Positions 45,435 through 58,364 of a stretch of 64,000 bases of DNA are shown here, one piece after another. This stretch comes from Siphonodentalium dalli (lineage: Eukaryota; Mollusca; Scaphopoda; Gadilida; Siphonodentaliidae). Where the stretch lies: the NCBI GenBank assembly GCA_032622095.1, contig CP136068.1, forward strand, positions 184,144,796 to 184,208,795. The letters are read 5' to 3'. Below the pieces are notes generated by a model. It did no database searches. It was not told where the DNA came from and saw only the letters and a list, made by a program, of their open reading frames with translations. How positions within the stretch are numbered: position 1 is the first letter of the stretch; each line of letters starts with the position of its first letter. The translations under genes were made by a program, and so were the position numbers.

Positions 45435-47575
45435 ATGACAAATTAATTTTGCGCCCTTTTCCAATGTTATGGTAGAACGCTTGGCAGTTTCATCTGTACA
45501 GTAGCAAAGCAAGTGTGGGTTTGTGTGTGACCTCATATGACGTCATTCGACAAAGTTTACGTCATAAGAAATAGTGTCTACTTGAGTGCAAATACGGCGT
45601 TTGTGGACCATGTTCGATCTCGTGCATTCGTTGACCAATCGGCGTGAAAGTTGGTGAATCATCGTCTACGACACAATGTAGGCAGTGATCCAAATTTGGG
45701 CTAAGTTGGACGCATGGTTGAAAAGTGATACATTGACACACACAGACGACGGGTTTTGTATATAATATTCTGTCTTAAATATGTCAGTGGTTTAGAAGCC
45801 CGGTGGCTACAGTACGGAGACCCTCTAGCCACATCCCTGAGTGTGTCCCTTAATTCGGAATTAGTCTCACAGCCTCATTTTAAATTAGGGAGCAAGGGGA
45901 GTAATTAAATTTTTCTGCGACTCAAGGTTTGGCTTAAAACACCTTAGAATGTCAATATTAACATTAATTAGCATGATGATCAGACAAACAGTAGCCTGTA
46001 GCACATGCTAATGGATTTAATCCAAGATGGCTAGTTCCTATTTACATGTCAAAGTTAATATCCGACTGCGAACCTTCAGAATAGAGAACCATTGGAATAT
46101 GGTACCTACGGAATAGTGAACCTTCGGAAAAGAGAACCTTCTGAATAGTGAATATTCAGAATAGCGAACCTCGGAATAGAGACATGTACTCCAAATTAAG
46201 TGCTATACATGTATATACGGGTATGTTATAGGTGATGCAATCGATACACAATGGGATTCTCTTCACAACTACCGGTACATGTTCCATACATGTTTTCAAA
46301 ACATGCAATATAGATTGTTTTTTTGTTGTTTTTTTTTGGTTGAAGTTTGAAAAAAAAAGTCCAGGTCGGCCCAATTTCGGCAGGTCGGTCAGGTAACCGG
46401 AAACACAGATGTTTTGTTATGGCCTTACCAGGGAATACCGGTATTGATTGGCTGGACAGATATTTAAAAACAATTCTCGTCCATGGGAACAGCGATGAGA
46501 ACGTTTACCTGATGGGCAAATTTGAGTTTAGGTGGTCGATGACGGACGGGGGTCTCAGAATAACTAGCCTGCTGACTGCAGTTTATAACTGTTCAGTCCG
46601 GATGTAAAGTAGTCATTGTAATTTTGCAGTTATCACAAATACAGGAGAAGTCAATCCCGCGTGAAGTCAGCCCCATACGAAGACAGCCTGAGCGTAATAT
46701 GGTCCCCATACCGGTACTAGTACCGTATACCGGTACATGTACCCGGTATCAACAATTAATCGACTAACAGTCGATTATAATGGTTGATTATAGACGATTA
46801 TGAAAACTCATAGCCCGAATAAACATGTGTATACACAGCGGTTTACATTAATCTGACTCAAGTACCTGTACATTTATTTAAACTGTGGACTGATGTTTAC
46901 ATACATGTATCCATGCAAGGATGAAAACATATCCCGCGATGTGGGCTATTTTCTCCATGAAGCGCCAAATAATTCTATTCACATTTTGTTTCTGAAAATA
47001 TCTGGCCTGGCGTCAAGTTCTAGGCTCCCAATTTTTTTCTATAGACATAGATAAAGCAATTCTAACTGTGGCGTCAAATTTGTCAGAACAAACGCATCTA
47101 TAGAAGCCATGATTGGATTGAAATACATGTACATGTATTATCCAATGCACCAACCCAAACCATATGGTCCACCTGCCGGCCCCGGGTCCATTCCATTGCA
47201 CAAATTGAACCAGTTGTAAAACATGCAGCTACATAATTACAATGTACTAGTACCTGTATAAGCTGACCAATTCATACCGGTTGTAATTTTGAACACATAC
47301 ATGTAATCTGCAGTGTTTACACATACATCCCTGCCACCAGGGACGTGGCTAGAGGGTTTCCGTTTGGGGGGTGTCCACCTTAGGAAATTCCAACTGCACC
47401 ACCCCCGCCCTTGAATCAGAATCACACCGAACACAAGTTTTGCACAATTCCATTTGCACCCCCCCCCCCTTGCACATCAGTGCTCATTCCTGGTATGAGA
47501 ACGTCCAGATATTTTAACCTGAAACACTGCATAAATCCTAACATCTAGTCGTCTAACTCCATACAAATGGACACA
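45435..47575. other. Non-coding, common repeat fragments only
   Basis: No supported gene. 47338-47385 (GGGACGTGGCTAGAGG...GGGGGGTGTCCACC) and 49305-49330 (CTGGATCCGCCCCTG) look like the end motifs of a dispersed repeat widespread in invertebrates. CCCCCCCCC at 47460-47469. 46700-46800 has ACCGGT/ACATGT palindromes and TCGATTA words. Confidence 0.5.
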
Positions 47576-48235
47576 GCTACGGGAAAGAGACCACTACACA
47601 CCGCGCTGACCATGGTTGTTCGGCCCGGTGTGAGAAATGTTTTGAAGTTTGAACAAGAAAATCGCAAATCCTAGCATCTACATGTAGACTGGCCTCAACT
47701 AAAGCTTTCCAATAGTGTTGGAAATTTCAAACCTCATACTCCCCCTCAGGTTGGAAAATTCTCCAACTGATGACAATTTCAGTCCACAAGTTTGACCAAA
47801 TGTAGTTAAATATTGTTAAACTTTAATTTTTAATATTAGCATTTTTGTATTGGCTACGGGAGAGAGGCAATGACACACCGCGCCGACCATGGTTTGGCCC
47901 GGTGTGGGAACATTTTGGTAATCTGAACAAGAAAATCACAAAATCCTAGCATCTAGACTAGCCTCAAGCATTCCTAGAGTTGGAAATTTCAAACCTGACA
48001 CCCCCACTTACATGTACCTGCAGGTTGAAAAATTTACAACTGATGACAATTCCAATGCCAATGTTGACCAAATGTATGACAATATTGTTTTCTTAAATTA
48101 ACTAGCAGTTTTTGACTTGCCACAGGGGAGGGACCAGGAAACAAACTTTCCAAGTGTTGGAAATTTACAACCTGCCACCCCCCCCTCCCCAGAGGTTGGA
48201 AAATTTCAAACTGATGACCATTCGAGTCCAAAAAA
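47575..48235. repeat. ~280-bp direct repeat, two copies plus a partial third
   Basis: Copies begin near 47582 and 47866 (GACACACCGCGCYGACCATG, GGCCCGGTGTGRGAA, ATCCTAGCATCTA, GTTGGAAATTTCAAACCT, AACTGATGACAAT), with a partial third from about 48135. Confidence 0.85.
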
Positions 48236-48364
48236 TTTCAAAAAATAGGAAAATTTGCAAATATTGGTCCAAAAACAATTAATTCCCCCAAGAAATTGTT
48301 TGAAAATCAAACTACAAGAACATTTTCAACCTACCCTGCTGGAGAAAACAAGTGTCCACTTAAC

Positions 48365-48620
48365 CACGGTGCGGTTAGCGTTGCCACCACAGCCGAAATG
48401 CAACAACGCTGCGTCTCCACCGGCTACATGTAACTACAGTTGGGCCACAGTGTACTTGCCATTCGGCCATGATGTATTTGCCACGGTGTACGTTCATTAA
48501 ACTGAAAAAAGATGATACAAACCATTCGGCCTTGTTGTAGTTACCGTTCGGCCAAGGTGTACTTGCCGTTCGGCCACAATTACAAACGCTGACACTGCGG
48601 CCGAACGGCAAATAAACGTT
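48365..48620. repeat. Short repeat with TTCGGCC core
   Basis: CCATTCGGCC or GCCGTTCGGCCA words recur at 48471, 48523, 48546, 48570 and (complement) near 48600, joined by GTGTACTTGCC/GTGTACGTT. It is a degenerate ~24-bp unit; no coding. Confidence 0.65.
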
Positions 48621-50340
48621 GGTGCCAATGGACACTTGTTTTGTCGAGTGGGGTATTGCTGGCGTGAAATTTCTAACTAATGTTTTGGCAGGTATGAAAT
48701 TTCCAATTTCCAATTTCGAAAAGTTGCGGGGTGAGACACCCTCCCAAACCCCCTGTCGCCACGTCTCTGCCTGCCATATACAATGTACATGTACTAGTAT
48801 TTTGAGATATACATGTGTCACTGGTGTGAAACCACAGGAGCTTTAATCTTCTATAATGCACTGCATGACTCTCCATGTACTAGTACATGGAGCATACTGT
48901 GTGGCCATGTTCATAAAGTACATGTACAGTACATGTACTGCCCACTCGTTTGGTGTATCTACCTGTAATCCTAGTGCAGTGACATTGATACATGTACATG
49001 TACATCCATTGATCAGAGTAAATTTAATTGTCACTAGCTCCATCTACGGTAATCTACCGGTACATAAGCTGAGATTGTATTTTACCGGTATGTGTGCATA
49101 TCCAGATTAGAACATATCAAACTTATATACTAGTATACATGTATGTTTCGAATGTTGTACATGTATCTAAAATATTTCCCGGGGAATCCCCCATACCCTC
49201 ACATACCAGAGGGTGGATCTCCCTCTCATTCTCTCCCACACTCACTGCTTCACGGCTTGGATGATGTTACACATCATATTTATCTATATTGTTGGCGCCC
49301 CCACTTTTGAAATGACCTGGATCCGCCCCTGAATAGTACCGATATATGATGATGTTCATATGAATGCGTTATTATCTGCAAAACACACTTTTTGTGAGCA
49401 GATCATTTGTTTGTACCGGTATACAGCAAGTAAATACATGTAGTGAGCGATAAGCAAAACACTGTGGAGATAGTTTAGGAGAGTGATTGATGGTGACTTA
49501 TTCAATGCTGAAATCTTGAGAGGTGAAAATTGTGGATAGCAACTTGGGGGCATTTCTGACAAAAGTTCAATATAAAGTGAGGGGTCTCATCAGTGCTGAA
49601 TATTTTGCTTATCGCACAGACTACTCTTTACGTACTGTTTGTTTACATAGCATGGCATTTGTTTACATAACACGGAGTACAATGTTATAACATGACATTA
49701 ACCTGCTGCAATTTACAGGATATTTATGATTAATATAAGAACAGAATTTGTTTATAATTTAAAACTAGTATTATTTTTTTTCTTTAACTTTTGGTGCGAT
49801 GATCCGCTAATAGACCGTGGTATCATAACCAAAGAGTACATGTACCGTACTTCCACCACAGTGATCGTTTCGATATCGTTGTGGATACCGTATACTTTGA
49901 TTATAATGTAACGGTAGTGGTAGTCTGTAGTCGCCCAAAGTTTTGAGTTGAGCAAAGAAATAGAACTCTTTGTTAATTGCGTACATGTAATTCTAAAACA
50001 TTTCACAGGATCGTATACTTAACATAACATTAATTAGTATCAAGTCAGTTTTGATACTCTGTGTGCCATATTCATGAACAGTTATTAAATTAATAAAAAA
50101 AATTCACCCTGCCCACTGTTTATTCAGATCTGAATGTTTTCTGAAAATTGATGGCTCGATATTGGAAGTCCACAATGACTGCCAGTGCAAATAAAATACC
50201 AGAATATCGGTTCTCAAAGTGGCGGTTCCCGAGACAAACATCTTACCTGTAGTATTCTTAAAAGATGTGGAATTGTTGTTATTACGTTGAACATTGCACT
50301 TCTGGGCATTTTAATAATTATTGCCTTTTTAGCTCTACTT
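48621..50340. other. Non-coding, rich in TACATGTA and TACCGGTA
   Basis: Short ORFs on both strands are built around ACATGTAC words and are not convincing. GTACATGTAC-type palindromes near 48786, 48880-48935 and 48990-49003. Confidence 0.5.
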
Positions 50341-50344
50341 ACTT

Positions 50345-51790
50345 TGTAAGTTTGAGCTATTGCCGTGGGTTGGCATCCGTCGTCCGTGTGTCCGTCAACA
50401 ATTTCCTTTGGCGCGGGCTACAGGTCGTACCTTTGGTCTAATCTTCATGAAATTTGTCATGAATGTTGACATTGACATGGAACGAGTCATATTGGGGTCA
50501 TTCGGCAAAAAAAGCCATCTTGGATTTCAAAACTCAATCCATTGGCGCGGGCTACAGGTCGTACTGTTTGTCTGATCATCATGAAATTTGTCATGGATGT
50601 TAATATTGACATGTAGATGGGAATGAGTCATTTTGGGGACGTTCGGCCAAAAAACATGCCCGCCAGCAGCCATCTTGGATTTTACTCTTTGCATGACTAA
50701 ATCCTTTGGCGTGGGCTACAGGTCGTAGCTTTGGTCAGATCTTCATGAAATTTGTCATGGATGTTAACAATGACATGTAGATGGGAATGAGTCATTTTGG
50801 GGTCGTTCGGCCAAAAATCATGGCCGCCAGCAGCCATCTTGGATTTTACTATTTGCATGACTAAATCCTTCGGCGCGGGCTACAGGTCGTAGCTTTGGTC
50901 GGATCTTCATGAAATTTGTCATGGATGTTAACAATGACATGCAGATGGGAATGAGTCCTTTTGGGGTTATTTGGCAAAAAAACATGGCCGCCAGCAGTCA
51001 TCTTGGATCTTACTCTTTGCATGACTAAATCCTTTGGCGCGGGCTACAGGTCATAAGGGTCATTGAGCCAAACAACATGGCCACCAGCAGCCATCTTGGA
51101 TTTTACTCTTTGCATGACTAAATCCTTTGGCGCGGGCTACAGGTCGTAGCTTTGGTCGGATATTCATGAAATTTTTCATGGATGTTAACAATGACATTTA
51201 GATGGGAATGAGTCCTTTTGGGGTCATTCGGTCAAAAAACATGGCCGCTGGAGGCCATCTTGGATTTTAAAATTAAATCTATTGGCACGGGCAACAGGTC
51301 GTACTATTCGTCTGATCATCATGAAATTTGTCATGGATGTTAACAATGACATGTGGATGGGAACGAGTCATTTTGGGGTTATTTGGCCAAAAAACATGGC
51401 CGCCAGCAGTCATCTTGGATCTTACTCTTTGCATGACTAAATCCTTTGGCGGGGGCTACAGGTCATAAGAGTCATTGAGCCAAACAACATGGCCACCAGC
51501 AGCCATCTTGGGTTTTACTCTTTGCATGACTAAATCCTTTGACGCAGGCTTCAGGTTTTAGCTTTCGTTGGATCTTCATGAAATGTGTCATACCGGTAGA
51601 TGTTAACAATGACATCTAGATGGGAACGAGTCATTTTGGGGTTATTCGAAAAAAAACATGGCTGCCGGTGGCCATTTTAGAACTTATTCATTGCATCACT
51701 AAATCCTTTGGTACACCATACTCACCACATCTCTGATCTGATCATTATGAAACTTGTCATGAATGTTGATATTGACATGTACATCTTGTC
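50345..51790. repeat. Array of a ~165-bp unit, about nine copies
   Basis: The marker GGCGCGGGCTACAGGTCGTA recurs near 50410, 50543, 50708, 50873, 51039, 51136, 51282, 51448 and 51540. Full units also have CTTCATGAAATTTGTCATG, GACATGTAGATGGGAA, AGTCATTTTGGGG and GCCATCTTGGATTTTACT. Two shorter units (about 95 bp) share the same deletion. It starts with TTTGAGCTATTGCCGTGGG, which also opens the array at 52756, so this is one dispersed repeat family. Confidence 0.9.
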
Positions 51791-52750
51791 TTACTTATAC
51801 ATTTCGCCTTTCCTATTCCTCCATTTACTGTCAACCATTAAATTATTCCCCTACCTAAGTTGAGCTGCAGTGTGATTAACACTTTATTTGTGAGAAACCT
51901 GTGTCCACTCTGTACTTCTAATCCGCCCTACACTATATGTATAATTAATTTACACGTATGTATTTTGGAAGTTTCCACCCTGTACATGTACCAGTACTTA
52001 ATATACGGTACACGTATTCCCTCCTGCGCCTCTACATGTATTTAGAAAACAAGAGTATGGTAGATAAAATGTAGCTAAAAAGTATTGTACATGTACATGT
52101 AACTATAATGACATACAACATGTACCGGTACACATGTACCTAAAATGTAGCAAAAAAGTATGGTACATGTACGGTAACTTAAAATGACGTACTACATGTA
52201 CTGGTACACATGTACATGTACCTGTAGGAGTAACTACCGGTATCCATATCAATACCATTCCCAGTGGAAACTGAGAGTACTATGAAATTGCTTCCAAGTT
52301 CTTCACAAAGCCTACATGTACAAGACATGTACAAGACTAAACATTGCTGGAATAATTATTAATTTAGTAAAACATACGACATCAATATGATACATTTACA
52401 TGTACATGTACCCCGGTACCTCTACATGTACCCCGGTACCTCTACATGTACCGGTATGTTGAGAGACATAAAGCTCAAGCTCAGAGGCGAATCACCCATC
52501 CAGAACAAACCGATCGTATACAAACACTGCTGATATGTAAACATCCCTACAGACATGCGTTAAATGCGCTGCTTTCTCTAACATGCAGTCCAATCAAGAA
52601 TACAGGTCGCACAAAAACAAATACCTTCCAGCCCTTGTAGCATTATTTTAACTTGAATTGGCCCCTGCCATCCATTTTCTTTATTAGTGTTTTTGGATAG
52701 GCATTAATTGGTACTTTTAACTTGAATTAGGCCCTCAGAGTATCCCATTA
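51791..52750. other. Non-coding spacer between two related arrays
   Basis: Contains many TGTACATGTA and TACCGGTA words, and a local direct repeat (AAAATGTAGCWAAAAAGTAT) at 52068 and 52144. No gene. Confidence 0.5.
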
Positions 52751-53510
52751 TTAGCTCAACTTTGAGCTATTGCCATGGGTCGGCATCCGTCATCCATGTA
52801 TGCTCAACAAATTCCTTTGGCGCGAGCTACAGGTCGTATCTCTGGTCTGATCTTTATGAAATTTGTCATAAATATTGACATTGACATCTAGATGGGAACG
52901 AGTCGTCAATTTAAAAATTTGTCATGAATGTTGACATTTACATGTAGATGGGAAGGAGTCATTTTAGGATCATTCGGCCAAAAAACATGGCCGCTGGTGG
53001 CCATCTTGGATTTTACTCTTTGCATGACTAAATCCTTTGGCGCGGGCTACAGACCACCTCTCTGATCCGATCATCACCAAACTCCATATGAATCACCGGG
53101 GTGACCTCTAGATGGGAACGAGTCATTTTGGGGTCATTTGGCCAAAAAACATGGCCGTCGACAGCCATATTGGATTTTAATCTTTGCATCACTAAATACT
53201 TTGACACACCCTACATACCACATCACATATCTGATCATCACCAGACTTAAATGGATTATCGGGTGTGACCTCTTGTAATTTTGGGATCATTCAGCAAAAA
53301 AATATGGCCACCAAATATGGCCATTTTTGATTTTACTCTTTGTACAATGTACATGTAGTATGACTAAATATTTCTACAAAATCCATTAGCATGGGTTATA
53401 GAACAATATGTTTGTTTGATCATCATGAAATTTGTCATGTATGTTGACATTGACATGTGCTGTAGATGGGACGAGTCATTTTGGGGTCATTCAGCAAAAA
53501 AACATGCCTG
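52751..53510. repeat. Second array of the ~165-bp family, diverged
   Basis: Begins AGCTCAACTTTGAGCTATTG at 52753 and has three to four copies of the TCATGAAATTTGTCATG, ATGGGAACGAGTCATTTTGG and ATGGCCRCYGG blocks. More diverged than 50345-51790. Confidence 0.85.
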
Positions 53511-53648
53511 CATATGACAGGGAAGAGTCCAGAGATAATTTGGGGACACCTGTTTTTATTATCTATTATATATTTTGGAACTTCTGTCGGTATGTACCAG
53601 TACATGTATGTGGGTTATACCTACCTGTAAACTCGAAAACTGCTTGAC

Positions 53649-54070
53649 GATCTGACTCAAATGTGGTATGTACATGTTCCTGTGGGCCTACTTTGATTCG
53701 GGAAACAACATGGCGGGTCCAAATTAATGCGCGACTGTACTTGACCTTGCTCATATACATGTACCGGTATTTGGACCTCTACCGATCAGACTCATATTTG
53801 GTACCAGTATGTACGGTACATGTACAGGGTAGGCCAAATTTGATACCAGGCACATTATGGGCAGGTCCGATTTCCCGTGGGACCGTGCCCTTGATCTTGA
53901 CCTCACTCATATTCGCTCAAATACATTGTACATGTACACTCATATGTTTCTGGACCTCGACTGACCTGATTCAAATTTGGTATATACATGTAGGCCTACT
54001 TGTACCAGGCACAATATGGGCGGGTCTGATTTCACATGCGACCGTGTCCTTGACATTGCTTGTATACATA
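53649..54070. repeat. Three ~135-185-bp units
   Basis: Starts at 53649, 53783 and 53968, with GATYTGACTCAAATTTGGTA, GGCCTACTT, ACCAGGCACAWTATGGG, GGGTCYGATTTC and TTGACCTTGCTCATA blocks. Confidence 0.8.
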
Positions 54071-54419
54071 GTGCATTAGTCGGATGTTGAAAACGTCTTG
54101 AGTGTTCAATTAACCGGGGGTGGGGTGGGTGGGGTGGAGCATTGAGTTATTTCAGTAAGATAGTAAGTATATATACGGATATCACTTTGTCAGATGTGAA
54201 TATATAATATTTACACTCACGCATGCATTCGCGTTGTGGAACATGGATACAGGACGTTGGTTGGTCGATATTACGTCACATGACGTCGCGCGCTGATCCC
54301 AACTTGCATCCATTTTTGTGTAGACGCAACTTGCTCCGAGCCACGATAATAACGTTGGAAATGGACGCTTAAAACTCTTTTAATCTGCCAGTTGACTCGG
54401 TTGAGTGTAAATATAAGTC

Positions 54420-54552
54420 ATGAATGTTGATTTTGTTGCGTCCCATAGAGTATTGATGCAAGTTGGTCTGACATTTTCATGTGTGGAACGCTTTCGCGTC
54501 AGACCAACTTGCATCCATACTCTATGGAACGCAAGCAAATCAACATCCATTT
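54420..54552. mobile_element. Hairpin with ~53-bp arms
   Basis: Left arm 54420-54472 (ends GATGCAAGTTGGTCTGAC) pairs with 54498-54551 (GTCAGACCAACTTGCATC). About one mismatch in ten; loop of 25 bp. Flanking 54304-54325 has a further AACTTGCATCCAT copy. MITE-like. Confidence 0.85.
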
Positions 54553-54769
54553 CTTAAATGGAACTTCATTTCTGCCTAAATGGATTATATATCAGTACTG
54601 ATATGCCCTATATTTTAGCCTATAAACTACAACAAACATCCAGGCAACACGACCACATGCACAGTGGGATTAACTGTAGGGCCTATACTTTATATTGTAT
54701 CACCTGCATAAGTCATATATTTGACCTATATATGCCTACATTTATATATGATGAACAGTTCAGACCAAA

Positions 54770-55445
54770 ATACAGGTCAAGTTCGAATATGGGTTTGCTC
54801 CGCCTATTTTTTGCGAGAGTTACGGCCCTTTTTCGAGTTAAAATCTTGTAATTTTCTGGTTTCCGGATAATAACTTCAGTTTGTGTGATCATATCTGAGT
54901 CAAATTTAGTATGATAGTTTATTATCCACCATTTCATGGGACACTGGTTGGATTGTTCTGAAATATAGTATCGGATTTAGGGTCCTTGATACTTTTTTCA
55001 GAAAAGCTGATGCCCCCAAATGAAGCCACTTTTCGGGGGACACTGTGACCGGACGGCCTTTTATTTGACTTAGAATCTTGTAATTTTCTGGTTTCCGGAT
55101 GATAACTTCAGTTTGTGAGATCATAATTGAACCAAATTTGGTATGTGAGTTTATCAGCCCTATATATAGCTCAAGTTCGAATATAGGCCCCGCCCATTGT
55201 TGTGAAAGTTATGGCCATTTTTCGACTTATAATCGTGTCAATTTCTGGTTTCCGGATGATAACTATAGTTTGTGTGATCATATCTGAATCAAATTTATTA
55301 TGGTAGTTTATCCACCATTTCATGGGACATTGGTTGGACTGTTCTTAAATTTAGTATCGGATTTAGGGTCCTTGTTATTTTTTTTCTTCAGAAAACCTGA
55401 TGCCCCAAATGAAGCCACTTTTTCGGGAGCCACTGGCCGGACGGC
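54770..55445. repeat. ~300-430-bp duplicated unit
   Basis: TTTTCTGGTTTCCGGATRATAACT occurs near 54851, 55081 and 55241. The block TTTCATGGGACAYTGGTTGGA...AGTATCGGATTTAGGGTCCTTG...AAATGAAGCCACTTTTTCGGG...GGACGGC occurs twice (from 54933 and 55317). Non-coding. Confidence 0.85.
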
Positions 55446-55552
55446 ATTTTATTACCATCAGTACCGAGTGGTATAGCACAGGTACATGTACATGTACTGT
55501 AATGATGTATTTCGCAACATCCTATAATTATTGCAATATTGAACTTGGTGAT

Positions 55553-56077
55553 AACATCAGCTGGACCCAACGGCGTCATAGTAAGCTAACATCAGCTGGA
55601 CCCACCCGCGTCATAGTAAGCTAACATCAGCTGGACCCACCCGCGTCATAGTAAGCTAACATCAGCTGGACCCACCCGCATCATAGTAAGCTAACATTAG
55701 CTGGACCCACCCGCGTCATAGTAAGCTAACATCAGCTGGACCCACCCGCGTCATAGTAAGCTAACATCAGCTGGACCCACCCGCATCATAGTAAGCTAAC
55801 ATCAGCTGGACCCACCCGCGTCACAGTAAGCTAACATCAGCTGGACCCACCCGCGTCATAGTAAGCTAACATCAGCTGGACCCACCCGCATCATAGTAAG
55901 CTAACATCAGCTGGACCCACCCGCGTCATAGTAAGCTAACATCAGCTGGACCCACCCGCATCATAGTAAGCTAACATCAGCTGGACCCACCCGCGTCATA
56001 GTAAGCTAACATCAGCTGGACCCACCCGCGTCATAGTAAGCTAACATCAGCTGGACCCACCCGCGTCATAGTAAGCT
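55553..56077. repeat. 35-bp minisatellite, exactly 15 units
   Basis: Unit AACATCAGCTGGACCCACCC then GCGTCATAGTAAGCT; 525 bp = 15 x 35. The first unit has ACGGCG for CCCGCG. Otherwise the main variation is GCGTC versus GCATC. CAGCTG (an E-box and PvuII-type palindrome) is present in all but one unit (55692 has TAGCTG). Confidence 0.97.
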
Positions 56078-56164
56078 AACAGGACCACTTAACCCGGGGT
56101 CTGCCTGCAAATGATCTGTGATTTTTATGTGAAATGTAGTGATTGTCATGTGCAGCTTGTTAGT

Positions 56165-56280
56165 GTAAACAAATTTTTATTTCCAAATCCTAACAAATAA
56201 CATAATACACAGATGACACATAATATACATGACACATAATATACAGATGACACATATATGCAAAATAGAAAATTTAATGG
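56165..56280 (+). repeat. Dispersed repeat, copy 2, with internal ~31-bp duplication
   Basis: Matches 28919-29000, but ACACATAATATACAGATG-like sequence is present twice here. Confidence 0.8.
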
Positions 56281-57200
56281 GTTAAAATGAGAACGTCGTC
56301 ATGACATCACAGCTGAAACAATAATAACAACGAGCAAAGGGGACACCTCTGTATGTTAGTGTAATATCATTTTATATGCTTTGCTATGCATTTTTATTCT
56401 CTGAACCAAGATATGTCATATGGACATTGAGAAAAAGTTATGGACAACAGAAAATAAAGCTATTTTTTCGAAAAAAAATACGTATGTCGATAACAAAAGA
56501 AATACTGTGCAACATCACTTTTGACACAACGTTCATCCACTCCCAAGCTTTACTTACATTCGCTATATTCGTCATCCAGATAACATACGTCGAATAATAG
56601 ATACGTAATAATCCAGTTTCGCCAGTATTTAAGTTGACACATACTATGGATAAGCATAGCAATAGCTGATATTAGTCGCACAGTGAATTACTACTGATAA
56701 GATTGTCTTAATGTCTTAAATATATCATAAGTAAATGAAGAGGAAACAAATGATACCGACCACCAAAGCACACAATAATAGTACACACCGTGTACATATA
56801 ACTTATTATTATCCATCCCTTAACTAACACCATTTCCGATTGGGCAAAAGCCGCCACGTGATAGCCCTGGAAAACGTCATATTGGACTCCCGAAAGTCAT
56901 ATTGGACTCCCGACTGTACAATGTCACTTTTTATTGGGACTCCGTGACGTCACGAATTAACTCTATTGCGAAATGAATCGGTGAAATTGTGATGCGCGCG
57001 CAACACTAGTGGATTTTAGCGGACTTTTCACTTCCGCGTTGAATTTTTTTCTCACTTCCGTGTTTATTTTTCCAAATCATGCTTTCTGATGATCAAAATA
57101 CAGGCTTTTATCGAGAATTAAGTGCCGACCAATACCAAAAATAACCACATGTTTTATTCCCAAAATTTGGATAAACATACAGATGGATAATAAAAATGTC
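56281..57200. other. Non-coding
   Basis: No supported gene (ORFs 56376-56597 + and 56438-56662 - overlap each other and are unrecognised). AAGTCATATTGGACTCCCGA occurs twice at about 56876-56917 and shares its core with the hairpin that follows. Confidence 0.45.
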
Positions 57201-57362
57201 ATTATACAATGTTGTGTACAGTCTGAGTTTGTCTTATACTCGTCCAGGTTGTGGTGAAAAGTCATATTGGACTCGACACTGGCGTGTCTCGTCCAATATG
57301 ACTTTTCACCACAACCTGGACTCGTACAAGAAAAACACATACTGTACACAACATTGTATAAT
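57201..57362. mobile_element. Loopless 162-bp hairpin
   Basis: Arms 57201-57281 and 57282-57362 pair almost throughout, including GTTGTGTACAGT, CCAGGTTGTGGTGAAAAGTC and ATATTGGAC. No loop to speak of (centre at 57281/57282). The ORF pair reading through it is a product of the palindrome. Confidence 0.9.
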
Positions 57363-58364
57363 TACAACTACTTTCATATTTTCGTCGAAATGCGGTCATT
57401 TGATTGGTCGAGAGGTTAGCGCGTGACCTGATCTATCAGTGCATAGACGTTGCAGTAGACGATTCACATCGCGTAGTGACACTTTACGAAAAATGGGCGA
57501 GTCTATAACCCTCGCCCCACACCCCCACACGACGTCCCCGGATGACGCAAAAGCGCGGAACGAACATTCCATTACAATTTCAGTGAAAAAACAACTCGAA
57601 AACTCAATGCTAGAAACATTTGAACAAGTAGTTGTTGTCTATATTGCATGATTCTGCTTCTTACGGACACTATACTATACTTATGTCTGTTCATTTCAGC
57701 CGTATGAATATTTTTGTAACGCTCGACTGAACACTCAAATTTCGTGCCGCGTTTTTCATTTGTCCAAATTTCTAAAGAGCGTCCATGACAACGGGTATAG
57801 TTACTGTCAACACAAATTATCATGAATCAGGCTGATCAACATTGCTAATTTTATTGGAAATAAATAAAATGTGTTACCCGATTACAACCCTATTAACATT
57901 TTTCAGCTTCATAACAATGCTAATGACGTGGCATTTGTCACGAGAACATTAGACGTGATCAGGGCATTTGTTTACAAATTACATCGGCCATCGGGCTGGA
58001 GTCTCAGTCTGGAGTTAATAATTTTACCGGAGATCGCTATCCAATCGCTTCGGATTCGACTCTGTGTGTGTTGATAACTGTTGGGTTGTTATTGAGTCAT
58101 TTTAAACGTAAATCGTAGCCAAACAATTAATTATTTTTTTTATCATGGATAGTTCATTGCTGAAAATTGAAGTTGAGGTGTAAATATTTATTTTCTGAAA
58201 GTTTGCTTGGTGAAGTTGCTCGTTGACAATTTCGGCCAATTTATTTTCGGCCCATCAATCAAATTCGGAGATCGTCCAACGGAAAATCCTGCTTTGGAAA
58301 TTAATTTTCTGAGATGGATTAATAGTAGATAGTTGAAAATAAAGTGTTATTGTTGTAATTATAA
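57363..58364. other. Non-coding, no feature recognised
   Basis: Small unrecognised ORFs only (57439-57651, 57572-57823, 57871-58074). Nothing supported. Confidence 0.4.
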
